From assembly GCF_001908185.1 (NCBI RefSeq), contig NZ_LGHM01000054.1, positions 50,330-114,329 on the forward strand: a DNA stretch of 64,000 nt, read 5' to 3'. Under the pieces are notes generated by a model. It was not told where the DNA came from. It made no database searches and saw only the letters and a program-made list of their open reading frames with translations. The DNA is from Bradyrhizobium sp. AS23.2 (GTDB lineage: Bacteria; Pseudomonadota; Alphaproteobacteria; Rhizobiales; Xanthobacteraceae). Below, piece after piece: positions 19,403 through 27,567 of the stretch. Position numbers and translations under genes: made by a program. Positions within the stretch are counted from its first letter, which is position 1. Each line of letters starts with the position of its first letter.

Positions 19403-19599
19403 GGAAAAGACTTGCCGCTCGTCTTGCTCGCCCGACCTCGCTGTTTGTGAAAGCGCTGCAATCGAGCGTATACCGCTTGGCGCGTGCGGCCGAGCCGTTG
19501 GCCAACCTCATCCGCTGTAGCACCCTCCCGAAAGAGCGAGAGCAAGCTCGCTTCCTCTTCCGGCATCCACGAGCGCGTCAAAGAGCGATCATTTGTCAT
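19387..19599 (-). CDS. Small helix-turn-helix (SANT/Myb-like) DNA-binding protein
   Basis: A 70-aa protein, from ATG 19599. MTNDRSLTRSWMPEEEASLL is followed by FREGATADEVGQRLGRTRQA, the pattern of a short Myb/SANT-like or GcrA-like HTH with WxxEE and a basic recognition helix, and then RLQRFHKQRGRASK. Such one-domain proteins are frequent in Bradyrhizobium and act presumably as accessory DNA-binding factors. An AGG lies upstream at suitable distance. The target is not visible from context. Confidence 0.7.
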   Translation of the reverse strand: MTNDRSLTRSWMPEEEASLLSLFREGATADEVGQRLGRTRQAVYARLQRFHKQRGRASKTSGKSFPQLSE

Positions 19600-20127
19600 T
19601 CGCGGGACCTGCAAGATGATCGGAAAGGCGAATCGCCCGAGACCTCTGCCGTTCAGACGCGTGGCGGTGCTGGCCGTCGTGGCTCGTCAGGGATGCGAGC
19701 AGGCGGCTCCACCCGCGGTGGCGCCGGCGACCGGCCAGGCTCAGGCACGCGATTGCCACGCGTCATCCACGCTGCCAGGAAAGCATAGTTGTGCCTGAAA
19801 GCCGGCACCCACCAATCAGAAACGTCTTCATGGCTCATGCTGCGAAAGAATAGCTTCGATCTATTGAGGAAAGGTTGCAAGCCTCTCCCGAGAGCGCAAC
19901 TGATGGTTAAATTGGCCGCATAGCCAAGCCCGGTCGATACCGTGCTTGTTCGGACATCTAACCGTCTCGCGAGAGGATCTTGAGGTGTGGACGCGCTACC
20001 ACGAGGCGACGTTCACGCTGATCGCGTGATCGCCAACTGAGCAGTCGGTGGAGGAAGATATCCGTCTAGGCGTATTCGACATCGGCGGTCCTTACCGGTA
20101 AGGACGGACCGCCGTCGGGTAGGCATA
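19600..20127. other. 528-bp gap; one weak ORF only
   Basis: A minus-strand reading 19838-19653 (MSHEDVSDWWVPAFRHNYAF, then a Pro/Arg-rich tail) has no Shine-Dalgarno and is not counted as a gene. Otherwise no feature is supported. Confidence 0.4.
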
Positions 20128-20376
20128 TCACGCCGCTGCTCGGACCAACCTCGCACGCGCCTCAAGAACGCTAATCGTTGACACGAGGTTATCGCGACGC
20201 GCACGAAGGTTTAGCGCGAGCAGTGGATACGTTTGCTGGCGCACGTCGAACACCCCGGCCTTGGCCTCTTCCTCGAGAATATCGGAATTCATAAGATCGA
20301 CGCGCCACCACAAATCCGCGATGAGCGCACTGAGTTGCAGTTCTCCGGTGATGCCGGAACGGGACACTTCTTGCAT
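20128..20376 (-). CDS. Conserved small protein of unknown function
   Basis: An 82-aa protein from ATG 20376 (MQEVSRSGITGELQLSALIA), with GAGG about seven bases upstream. It is predicted to be helical, with acidic and aliphatic heptads (MNSDILEEEAKAGVFDVRQQ and NLVSTISVLEARARLV) and no signal or membrane span. Similar short proteins are seen in Bradyrhizobium genomes. Role unknown. Confidence 0.65.
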   Translation of the reverse strand: MQEVSRSGITGELQLSALIADLWWRVDLMNSDILEEEAKAGVFDVRQQTYPLLALNLRARRDNLVSTISVLEARARLVRAAA

Positions 20377-20642
20377 CGTTTGCCTCAACCTGAAACAACC
20401 CCTTCGCTGGGATTGATCTTTGGCCCTTGACTGAGCAAGCAGAATGCCAAGAGTGGGCCGCGCGCCCTCAAGTTCCGAAACTAGCCAGCGCCCACCGCAT
20501 AAAGCTTAATTCGCGAGTTTGATTGCGATCGCATTCGCCGCAGTTAGATTTGCCCGCACCGGACATTGCACTGTCCGGGTCCACCCACGGCGAAGTCGCT
20601 GCGCCAGGATGTTCGGCACGGCGGCTTCGCTCGGAGCGCCGC

Positions 20643-20741
20643 ATGCGTCGATTTCTGTCCAACAGTTTCTCCGTGTGTCTTTGGATAGGCTTGCTTGCGC
20701 TGATCGTCGTAAGCATAACCCGCATCGGAGTTGAAGCTTAG
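20643..20741 (+). CDS. Possible 32-aa membrane miniprotein
   Basis: Reads MRRFLSNSFSVCLWIGLLAL then IVVSITRIGVEA, a basic start followed by one membrane helix. GGAG at 20633-20636 sits six bases before ATG 20643. The architecture is that of Rhizobiales single-span miniproteins, but length alone gives little statistical support. Confidence 0.38.
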   Translation: MRRFLSNSFSVCLWIGLLALIVVSITRIGVEA

Positions 20742-21146
20742 GAACGTAGGGGCCAGAACCAGACGGTCCGCCTGAGCTAGGCGCGCCGACTGCGGGCCGA
20801 TAAAGAAAAATGACCGCCGAGCAGACCGTCAGAATAGACATGCAGAGCCCGCCTTCGCGACGGTCATTCTGATTGAGCTTCTCTCTGAAAAAGCAACAAC
20901 GACGAGGGAGCGCGCTCGCGGAGCTGACCTGGGTGGGGAGCGATAGCCGCTCCGTCAGGGCTGTTGATGCCCTTCGAATTTCACGAGGATTGCGGCCCTA
21001 TTTGTGGCCACATTCCTTGGCGATGTTTAGAGCACCGATGCCGTCCGGCATGGACCGTAGCGAGGATCACGAACTTGAAGTCATCGCGAAAACGGAAAGC
21101 TCGACATCGCCCCGCGGCGCCTTCGGAAGCGCAATTGACGCGCCAG
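20742..21146. other. 405-bp gap without a confident gene
   Basis: Plus-strand frames are open here but lack start signals and recognisable content. Nothing further seen. Confidence 0.4.
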
Positions 21147-21254
21147 ATGTCGGAGGTCATTTCTTTGCGTGAGAGAGTTGCGCAGGCTGAACTCGCGACT
21201 CACCAATACGGCGCCAGCGGAGCGAGAGAAACGGCAAGGAAGATCAGGAAGTAG
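21147..21254 (+). CDS. Possible 35-aa small protein
   Basis: MSEVISLRERVAQAELATHQ followed by YGASGARETARKIRK. The opening is an amphipathic helix and the tail is basic. Short proteins beginning with a similar VISLRExVAQAEL segment occur in Bradyrhizobium, as far as remembered. Spacing to an upstream Shine-Dalgarno is poor. Confidence 0.35.
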   Translation: MSEVISLRERVAQAELATHQYGASGARETARKIRK

Positions 21255-21474
21255 GCCCTACGAGCTTATCCGAATTGGTAACGGCCGCGCAGGCATTTAT
21301 TACGTGTATCAATTTAATCTATTCGCTAGGGTGCCAGGAATAATTGGCAATAAAGTCGGCAACCGGTTCAATTTTAAAGCGGGGAGAGACCAAAACTAGC
21401 TGGCCCGCCCGTATTAGGCTCCCCCGGCCTACACGGCTAAACTTAGCTCTTTCGAATTTGGAGAACTTGCCCTC

Positions 21475-21708
21475 ATGCCCGAAAATGGCGACGCAAAAGC
21501 CACCGCCGCTCTTCAACTATGTCAGTTTATTCTCACGCAGCTTTTAAACCGCGAATCCATTGATCCAACAGAGGTGGACGCCTGGTTGGAGGAACGCGCT
21601 TTGATCAACAGCGATCAAGAAAAGCCGAGAATGAAGGTAGCAGAGATCTTCGGAACATTTCGGGATGATCTCTTTCCTGACGAAGCATCAACCAAGCCTC
21701 TGCGATAG
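21475..21708 (+). CDS. Unknown 77-aa small protein
   Basis: Starts MPENGDAKATAALQLCQFIL, with GGAGA about eleven bases upstream. It is acidic, helical and soluble, with the segment ESIDPTEVDAWLEERALINS and the C-terminus EIFGTFRDDLFPDE. No domain is recognised. Composition is coherent along its whole length, unlike the surrounding frames. Confidence 0.5.
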   Translation: MPENGDAKATAALQLCQFILTQLLNRESIDPTEVDAWLEERALINSDQEKPRMKVAEIFGTFRDDLFPDEASTKPLR

Positions 21709-21758
21709 TTCAATCGCTTAACACTACCCACGCGGACCGCTATCGCTATTCTTCGCCT

Positions 21759-22232
21759 TCACGCGAGCACATCCGCGACGACCGCCTTCAAGGCATCCCG
21801 CACGTCGCCCGGCCTCAGCCGCACCTGCAAGCCGCGCTGTCCGCCATTGAGATAGACCTGGTCATGCGCGAGCGCGCTCTGCTCGATCACGCTGCGCACC
21901 GGTTTTCGCTGCCCGAACGGGCTGATGCCCCCGACCTTGAAACCGGTGACGCGCTCGGCTTCAGGCGGCTTCATCATCTGCGCCGACTTGCCGCCGGTGG
22001 CCGCGGCAAGCTTCTTCATCGAGACTTCCTGGTCGGACGGGACGACGACGCAGACCGGCTTGCCATCCACCAGCGCCATCAGCGTCTTCAATACGCGCGC
22101 CGGATCCTCGCCGAGCGCGGCCGCCGCCTGCAGCCCGATGCTCTCGGCGTCAGGATCGTAATCGTAAGCGTGAACGGAGAAGGCAACACCGGCGGCCGAA
22201 AGTGCGCGCGTGGCTGGGGTGACTTTGGACAT
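21759..22232 (-). CDS. ybaK: Cys-tRNA(Pro)/Cys-tRNA(Cys) deacylase YbaK
   Basis: A 157-aa protein of the YbaK/ProX deacylase family, which hydrolyses Cys-tRNA(Pro) made by mischarging prolyl-tRNA synthetase. Family features are TPATRALSAAGVAFSVHAYD at the N-terminus, the conserved lysine region ARVLKTLMALVDGKPVCVVV, and GGISPFGQRK with the catalytic-loop glycines. ATG 22232 is chosen over a TTG six bases earlier. It stands alone; a palindromic repeat lies just upstream. Confidence 0.93.
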   Translation of the reverse strand: MSKVTPATRALSAAGVAFSVHAYDYDPDAESIGLQAAAALGEDPARVLKTLMALVDGKPVCVVVPSDQEVSMKKLAAATGGKSAQMMKPPEAERVTGFKVGGISPFGQRKPVRSVIEQSALAHDQVYLNGGQRGLQVRLRPGDVRDALKAVVADVLA

Positions 22233-22246
22233 GGTCAACGTTTAGC

Positions 22247-22372
22247 ACCGTCATTGCGAGGAGCGAAGCGACGAAGCAATCCAGAGTCTTTCCGCGGGGG
22301 CAGTCTGGATTGCTTCGCGGAGCCTGTCATCGGGCCGCGCTTCGCGCGGACCCGGTGGCTCGCAATGACGGT
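22247..22372. repeat. Palindromic dispersed repeat (REP-like, Bradyrhizobium type)
   Basis: The outer arms CCGTCATTGCGAG and CTCGCAATGACGG are inverse complements. The inner arms AAGCAATCCAGA and TCTGGATTGCTT are also inverse complements, so the 126-bp unit can fold into a long hairpin. A partial copy is at 31687-31745. Such elements are abundant between genes in Bradyrhizobium. Confidence 0.85.
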
Positions 22373-22468
22373 GCGGGCACAATGATCGGCCACACACCGA
22401 GCCGTCGTCGCGACGCAAGCCGCGGCGGAGGACTCCGCGAAGCCCTGCCGCCAAACGGCGGCGGAGCC

Positions 22469-25237
22469 CTACTCCGCCGCGTCCCGCATCTCCGCACGCT
22501 CGGCCCTGACCGCGCAGAACTTGAACTCCGGGATCTTGCCGAAGGGGTCCAGCGCCGGGTTGGTCAGGAGGTTGGCCGCCGCTTCCGCGTAGCAGAACGG
22601 CATGAACACCATGTTTTCCGGCACGTCGCGGTCGGAGCGGACCTTCACCTCGACTGCGCCGCGGCGGGTTTCGAGCCGGATGAAATCGCCGGGCGCGAGC
22701 TTCTTCCTGCGCATGTCCTTCGGCGACATGAAGGCGACCGCCTCGGGCTCAATCTGGTCGAGCACCTGGGCACGGCGGGTCATCGAGCCAGTGTGCCAAT
22801 GCTCCAGCACGCGGCCGGTCGAGAGCACCATCGGATACTCGGCGTCGGGCAGCTCATCGGGCGGAATGACCTTGGCCGGCACGATCTTGCCGCGGCCGTT
22901 CGCAGTCGGGAAGCCCGTGGTGAAGATGATTTCGTTGCCGGGTTTGTTCGGATCATCGGCCGGATAGGTCACGGCGCCTTCTCGCACCAGCCGCTCCCAG
23001 CTGATGTTCTTGAGCGACGGCATCAGCTCCGCCATCTCGGTGTAGACCTCGCCGGGGCCGGAGTAATTCCACGGCAGGCCCATCCGCTTGCCGATCTCCT
23101 GGATGATCCAGAGATCTTGCCGCGCATCGCCCGGCGGCTTGATCACCTGACGCGCGAGCTGCACGCGGCGATCCGTGTTGGTGAAGGAGCCCTCCTTCTC
23201 CGCAAAGGCGGAGGCAGGCAGGATCACGTCGGCGTGGAATGCGGTCTCCGTGACAAAGAGATCCTGCACCACGAGATGATCGAGCATGGCAAGCGCCTGG
23301 CGCGCATGCTGGAGATCAGGATCGGACATCGCGGGATTCTCACCCTCGATATACATGCCCTTGATCTCGCCGGCATGGATCGCGTTCATGATCTCGACCA
23401 CGGTCAGGCCGCGCACGGGATCGAGCTCCTGGCCCCACAGCTTCTCGAAGGCTCCGCGCAGGTCGTCGCGACCGACCGGCTGATAGTCCGGCAGGAACAT
23501 CGGAATCAGGCCGGCGTCGGAGGCGCCCTGCACGTTGTTCTGGCCGCGCAGCGGATGCAGGCCCGTGCCGGGACGGCCGACCTGGCCGGTGATCAGCGCG
23601 AGTGCGATCAGGCAGCGCGCATTGTCGGTGCCGTGGACGTGCTGGCTGATGCCCATGCCCCAGAAGATGATCGACGACTTGGCACGCGCGTAAGTCCGCG
23701 CCACCTCGCGCAGGGTTTGCGCCGGGATGCCGCAGATCGGCTCCATCTTCTCCGGCGTGAACTCCTTGATCTTCTCCTTGAGGTCCTCGAAACCTTCGGT
23801 GTAGCCCGCGATGTACTGGTCGTCGGTGAGGCCTTCGGTGATGATCGTGTTGATCATCGCATTCAGCATGGCGACGTCGGCGCCGGGTTTGAACTGCAGA
23901 TGCTTGGTCGCGTGACGCGACAACGACTGCCGGCGCGGATCCATGACGAACAGCTTTGCGCCATTCTGCTTGACCGCGTTCTTGATGAAGGTCGCGGCGA
24001 CGGGATGGTTCACGGTCGGGTTCGCGCCGATCACCCAGATCACTTCGGCGTCCATCGCCGCGGAGAACGGCGCCGACACAGCGCCCGAACTCAGACCTTC
24101 AAACAGCGCCGCCACCGACGAGGCGTGGCACAGGCGGGTGCAGTGATCGACGTTGTTCGAGCCGAAGCCGGTGCGCACCAGCTTCTGGAACAGATAGGCC
24201 TCTTCATTCGAGCCCTTGGCCGAGCCGAAGCCCGCGAGCGCCTTCACGCCCTTCTCATCGCGGATCTTGACCAACCCCTTGGCGGCGATGTCGAGCGCCT
24301 CCTCCCAACTCGCTTCGCGGAAATGCGTGAAGGGATTGGCCGGATCGACCTGGTCGTTGGGATCCTTCTTCGCATTCGGCAAGCGCACCAGCGGCTTGGT
24401 CAGGCGATGCGGATGGTGAATGTAATCGAAGCCGAAGCGGCCCTTGACGCAGAGACGGTTGTGATTGGCGGGGCCATCACGGCCTTCCGCATAGATCACC
24501 TTCTCGTCCTTGACCTGATAGGTCACCTGGCAACCGACGCCGCAGAACGGGCAGAGCGAATCGACCTTCTTGTCGGCATAGGTGACGCGGGTCTGCGCCT
24601 CGTCGAGCATCACGGACGGCATCAACGCGCCGGTCGGGCAGGCCTGCACGCATTCACCGCAGGCGACGCAGGTGGACTCGCCCATGGGATCGTCGAAGTC
24701 GAATACGATCTTGGCGCCGTGATTGCGGTAAGCCATGCCGATGACGTCGTTGACCTGGACCTCGCGGCAGGCGCGTACGCAGAGACCGCACTGGATGCAG
24801 GCATCGAGATTGACGCGCATCGCCGGATGGCTGGCGTCGGTCGCCCAGCGCTCGGCGGCGGGGAAGCGGCTTTCAGTGACGCCAGTCGTCTCGGCCCAGT
24901 GCCAGAACTTCGAATCCGGGTCGTGCGAGGTCGCGCGCGCCGGCTGGTCGGCAACGAGCAGCTCCATCACCATTTTTTGCGCCGACACCGCACGCGCGGA
25001 CTCGGTCTTCACCTTCATGCCGACCGACGGCGTCCGCATGCAGGACGCAGCGAGCACGCGCTCGCCCTCGATCTCGACCATGCAGGCACGGCAATTGCCG
25101 TCGGGGCGATAGTCGGGCGCGGGCGAATAGCACAGATGCGGGATGTCGCGGCCCTGACGCTTGGCCACCTGCCAGATCGTCTCGCCGGGATTGGCTTCGA
25201 CCTGCTTGCCGTCGAGCTCGAACGTAATCTTCGTCAT
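22469..25237 (-). CDS. fdsA: NAD-dependent formate dehydrogenase, molybdopterin alpha subunit
   Basis: A 922-aa cytoplasmic subunit oxidising formate to CO2. The iron-sulfur ligands can be counted: a plant-type 2Fe-2S site (Cys36, 49, 52, 66), two ferredoxin-type 4Fe-4S sites (Cys147/150/153/157 and Cys190/193/196/200) and the 4Fe-4S of the Mo domain (Cys229/232/236/263). The active site is Cys370-His371 in HCTRLCHASS, so the metal ligand is cysteine, not selenocysteine. The C-terminal molybdopterin-dinucleotide domain has STGRVLEHWHTGSMTRR. It overlaps the upstream beta/gamma gene by four bases (ATGA). Metal could be Mo or W; the sequence does not decide. Confidence 0.96.
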   Translation of the reverse strand: MTKITFELDGKQVEANPGETIWQVAKRQGRDIPHLCYSPAPDYRPDGNCRACMVEIEGERVLAASCMRTPSVGMKVKTESARAVSAQKMVMELLVADQPARATSHDPDSKFWHWAETTGVTESRFPAAERWATDASHPAMRVNLDACIQCGLCVRACREVQVNDVIGMAYRNHGAKIVFDFDDPMGESTCVACGECVQACPTGALMPSVMLDEAQTRVTYADKKVDSLCPFCGVGCQVTYQVKDEKVIYAEGRDGPANHNRLCVKGRFGFDYIHHPHRLTKPLVRLPNAKKDPNDQVDPANPFTHFREASWEEALDIAAKGLVKIRDEKGVKALAGFGSAKGSNEEAYLFQKLVRTGFGSNNVDHCTRLCHASSVAALFEGLSSGAVSAPFSAAMDAEVIWVIGANPTVNHPVAATFIKNAVKQNGAKLFVMDPRRQSLSRHATKHLQFKPGADVAMLNAMINTIITEGLTDDQYIAGYTEGFEDLKEKIKEFTPEKMEPICGIPAQTLREVARTYARAKSSIIFWGMGISQHVHGTDNARCLIALALITGQVGRPGTGLHPLRGQNNVQGASDAGLIPMFLPDYQPVGRDDLRGAFEKLWGQELDPVRGLTVVEIMNAIHAGEIKGMYIEGENPAMSDPDLQHARQALAMLDHLVVQDLFVTETAFHADVILPASAFAEKEGSFTNTDRRVQLARQVIKPPGDARQDLWIIQEIGKRMGLPWNYSGPGEVYTEMAELMPSLKNISWERLVREGAVTYPADDPNKPGNEIIFTTGFPTANGRGKIVPAKVIPPDELPDAEYPMVLSTGRVLEHWHTGSMTRRAQVLDQIEPEAVAFMSPKDMRRKKLAPGDFIRLETRRGAVEVKVRSDRDVPENMVFMPFCYAEAAANLLTNPALDPFGKIPEFKFCAVRAERAEMRDAAE

Positions 25238-26943
25238 TCGGCCGCTTCCTTGAACTCGTCAGGGAAATACTTGATCACGGATGTGAGCGGATTGGACGCA
25301 GCCTGTCCGAGACCACAGATCGAGGCATCGCGCATCGCCTGGCTCAATTCCTCCAGCAACGCCCGGTTCCAGACCGGCCTCTGCATCAACAGCGCCGCTT
25401 TCTGAGTTCCGACGCGGCACGGCGTGCACTGGCCGCAGCTCTCGTCCTCAAAAAAGCGCATCAGGTTCAGCGCCGCGGATCTCACGCTGTCCTGCTGCGA
25501 CAGGATTACGATCGCCGCCGAGCCAATGAAGCAGCCGTATTTCTCCAGCGTGCCGAAATCGAGCGGGATATCGTCCATCGAGGCCGGCAGGATGCCGCCA
25601 GATGCACCGCCCGGCAGATAGGCATAGAAATTGTGGCCGTCAGCCATGCCGCCGCAATATTCGTCGATCAGCTCGCGCACGGTGATGCCGGCGGGCGCAA
25701 GCTTGACGCCCGGCTCCCTGACGCGGCCGGAGACCGAATAGCTGCGCAAGCCGTGGCGGCCATTACGCCCGTGCGATGTCCACCAGGACGCGCCCTTCTC
25801 GACGATATCGCGGACCCAGAACAGCGTCTCGAGATTGTTGATGAGCGTCGGCCTGCTGAACAGCCCGACCTGGAACGGATAAGGCGGCTTGTGCCGCGGC
25901 AGGCCGCGCTTGCCTTCGATGCTCTCGAGCAGCGCCGATTCCTCGCCACAGATATAGGCGCCGGCGCCGCGCCGAATGTGGATGGTGGGGCCGCCCGGCG
26001 GCAGCTTGGCGATCTCGATCGGCGCGAGCTTGAGCGCTGCCGGATACTCGTCGCGCAAGTAGATATAGACGTCCGTGGCGTCGACGACATGCGCGGCGAT
26101 CAGCATTCCCTCGAAGAGGCGATGCACGTCGCGAAGCATGTAGAAGCGGTCCTTGAAAGTCCCCGGCTCACCCTCGTCGGCATTGACGACCATCAATCGC
26201 GGGCCAGGCTCGGCGAGCACGGCGCGCCATTTGCGTCCCGTCGGGAAGCCGGCGCCGCCCAGTCCGCGAAGGCTGGAATCATCGAGGGTCTTGAGGATGT
26301 CCTCCTTGCTGATCCTGCCTGCGCGAAGATCGCCAAGCAGCTTGTAGCCGCCTTCCTTTACATAGGCGTCGTAGTCGACATAGGCCGGAATGATCGGATC
26401 GGTTTCGCCGCGCGCAGCGGTATCAAGCACCTCCGCCGTGGTCGCGTTCAGCACATAACGGTGTCCGATTTCGGCAACGGGGGCGCTGTCGCAGAAGCCG
26501 ACACAGGGCGCGCGCACAACGCGAATGCCGGGGCCGGCTGTGTCCTGCAGCTCTTCCAGCAGCTTCTCGGCTCCCATCATCGCGCAGGTCAGCGAATCGC
26601 AGACGCGGATGGTCAATGGCGGGATGTCAGGCTCGCCTTCCTTCACCACGTCGAAATGCGCGTAGAAGGTCGCGGTCTCGAACACCTCGGCGAAGGCAAG
26701 CTTCATCTCGTCGGCGAGCGCGGCAAGATGCGCGGCCGAGATCTGGTGATACTTGTCCTGGATCAGGTGCAGATATTCGATCAGGAGGTCGCGCCGCCTC
26801 GGCCTGTCGCCGAGCAACTGCTCGATCTCGTGGGAGGCGGTCGGATCGACCTGCCGTCCTTTGGGTGTGGCCTTGGCGCGCCGGCGGCCCTCGCCCGGAT
26901 GCTCGAACTCTCTGACCTTGTGAACGTCGTCGTTGCTACTCAT
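25234..26943 (-). CDS. fdsB: Formate dehydrogenase gamma-beta fusion subunit (NuoE-NuoF type)
   Basis: A 569-aa diaphorase subunit passing formate electrons to NAD+. Residues about 35-170 are a NuoE/FdsG thioredoxin-like domain with the 2Fe-2S ligands Cys115, 120, 147 and 151. Residues about 195-569 are a NuoF/FdsB domain with the FMN/NADH motifs GLGGAGFPTG (227-236), NADEGEPGTFKDR and GAGAYICGEES, and a 4Fe-4S site at Cys503, 506, 509 and 543. FdsG and FdsB are separate in Rhodobacter and Cupriavidus; here they are one chain. ATG 26943 gives a charged leader (HPGEGRRRAK). It is first in the operon with fdsA. Confidence 0.95.
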   Translation of the reverse strand: MSSNDDVHKVREFEHPGEGRRRAKATPKGRQVDPTASHEIEQLLGDRPRRRDLLIEYLHLIQDKYHQISAAHLAALADEMKLAFAEVFETATFYAHFDVVKEGEPDIPPLTIRVCDSLTCAMMGAEKLLEELQDTAGPGIRVVRAPCVGFCDSAPVAEIGHRYVLNATTAEVLDTAARGETDPIIPAYVDYDAYVKEGGYKLLGDLRAGRISKEDILKTLDDSSLRGLGGAGFPTGRKWRAVLAEPGPRLMVVNADEGEPGTFKDRFYMLRDVHRLFEGMLIAAHVVDATDVYIYLRDEYPAALKLAPIEIAKLPPGGPTIHIRRGAGAYICGEESALLESIEGKRGLPRHKPPYPFQVGLFSRPTLINNLETLFWVRDIVEKGASWWTSHGRNGRHGLRSYSVSGRVREPGVKLAPAGITVRELIDEYCGGMADGHNFYAYLPGGASGGILPASMDDIPLDFGTLEKYGCFIGSAAIVILSQQDSVRSAALNLMRFFEDESCGQCTPCRVGTQKAALLMQRPVWNRALLEELSQAMRDASICGLGQAASNPLTSVIKYFPDEFKEAAE

Positions 26944-27137
26944 GGAAACGTCGCGTTCTCCTCAAAAGCGCGATGATGTCGGGCGGGATCGCCGTCGCAA
27001 TCCGCTCTCATCTCCAGGCCTGATCGCCGGCAACCGCGTCGCCGGCGCCCCGCGGATCAGGTCTCATTCGACCCAACTCTAGTTGCTGGTATGCCAGATG
27101 CAAGAACAATTTAGAACGACTCTATAAGGAGTTAGGG

Positions 27138-27156
27138 GGCAGGGAGCCGCCCTGCC
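27138..27156 (-). terminator. Hairpin, possible terminator after the small secreted protein gene
   Basis: GGCAGGG and CCCTGCC form a perfect seven-base stem around a five-base loop, flanked by G and C runs that could extend it. It lies 38 bp beyond the stop at 27194 on the minus strand. No T-run follows, so a Rho-independent terminator is only possible. It also sits in the leader of the fds operon. Confidence 0.35.
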
Positions 27157-27193
27157 ATACCCCCCCTCGCGCAAACTTCGCGCGGAACCTGAA

Positions 27194-27478
27194 TCAGGTC
27201 TTTTCCATGCAGTCCTGGATGAAGAACCAGCGGTCATCGCCGATCAGGCCCCTGGCCTTCACCTCGGCGCGGCAGGCCTTCAGCTTGGGCTTGTTGGCCG
27301 ACCACTTGGCCTTCATGTCCTTCAGCTTCTGCATGGTGAGCTTGATCTTGCCCGGCGGCTTGGCGGCGGTTGATGCCGCAGGAGCGGGAGTCGCGGGTGC
27401 GGCTGCGGTCTGCGCAGACGCGGCGTGAAGGCCCGCGGCCAAAAGCATGGCGGCGAGGCAGATACGGGTGCGAAGCAT
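27194..27478 (-). CDS. Small secreted protein, PsiF-like in its C-terminal half
   Basis: A 94-aa protein with a signal peptide (MLRTRICLAAMLLAAGLHAASA), an Ala/Pro-rich linker and a lysine-rich domain with two cysteines (LKACRAEVKARG and FIQDCMEKT) likely to form a disulfide. The Cys spacing recalls the PsiF repeat, a weak resemblance. ATG 27478 follows GGGGGA. It lies between the OFA carrier and the fds operon on the same strand, so it may be secreted under formate or oxalate conditions; function unknown. Confidence 0.72.
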   Translation of the reverse strand: MLRTRICLAAMLLAAGLHAASAQTAAAPATPAPAASTAAKPPGKIKLTMQKLKDMKAKWSANKPKLKACRAEVKARGLIGDDRWFFIQDCMEKT

Positions 27479-27567
27479 AGGAATCCCCCTTGGTCCCATT
27501 CTCAATGATTGGAAGGCGAACACCGCGGGAAGCTGGCGTCAGCTTCCCGCGGGCGGCGGGTTTGCGA

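Noticed and set aside
22469..25237. Possible selenocysteine formate dehydrogenase
   Set aside because: The active-site codon gives Cys370 and no in-frame TGA is needed.
22310..25405. Very long plus-strand open frame opposite fdsA
   Set aside because: Antisense frame of a high-GC gene, rich in His/Arg/Asp without domains; fdsA on the minus strand has all cluster ligands.
25633..26976. 447-codon plus-strand frame opposite the FdsG-FdsB fusion
   Set aside because: Antisense shadow with no recognisable motif.
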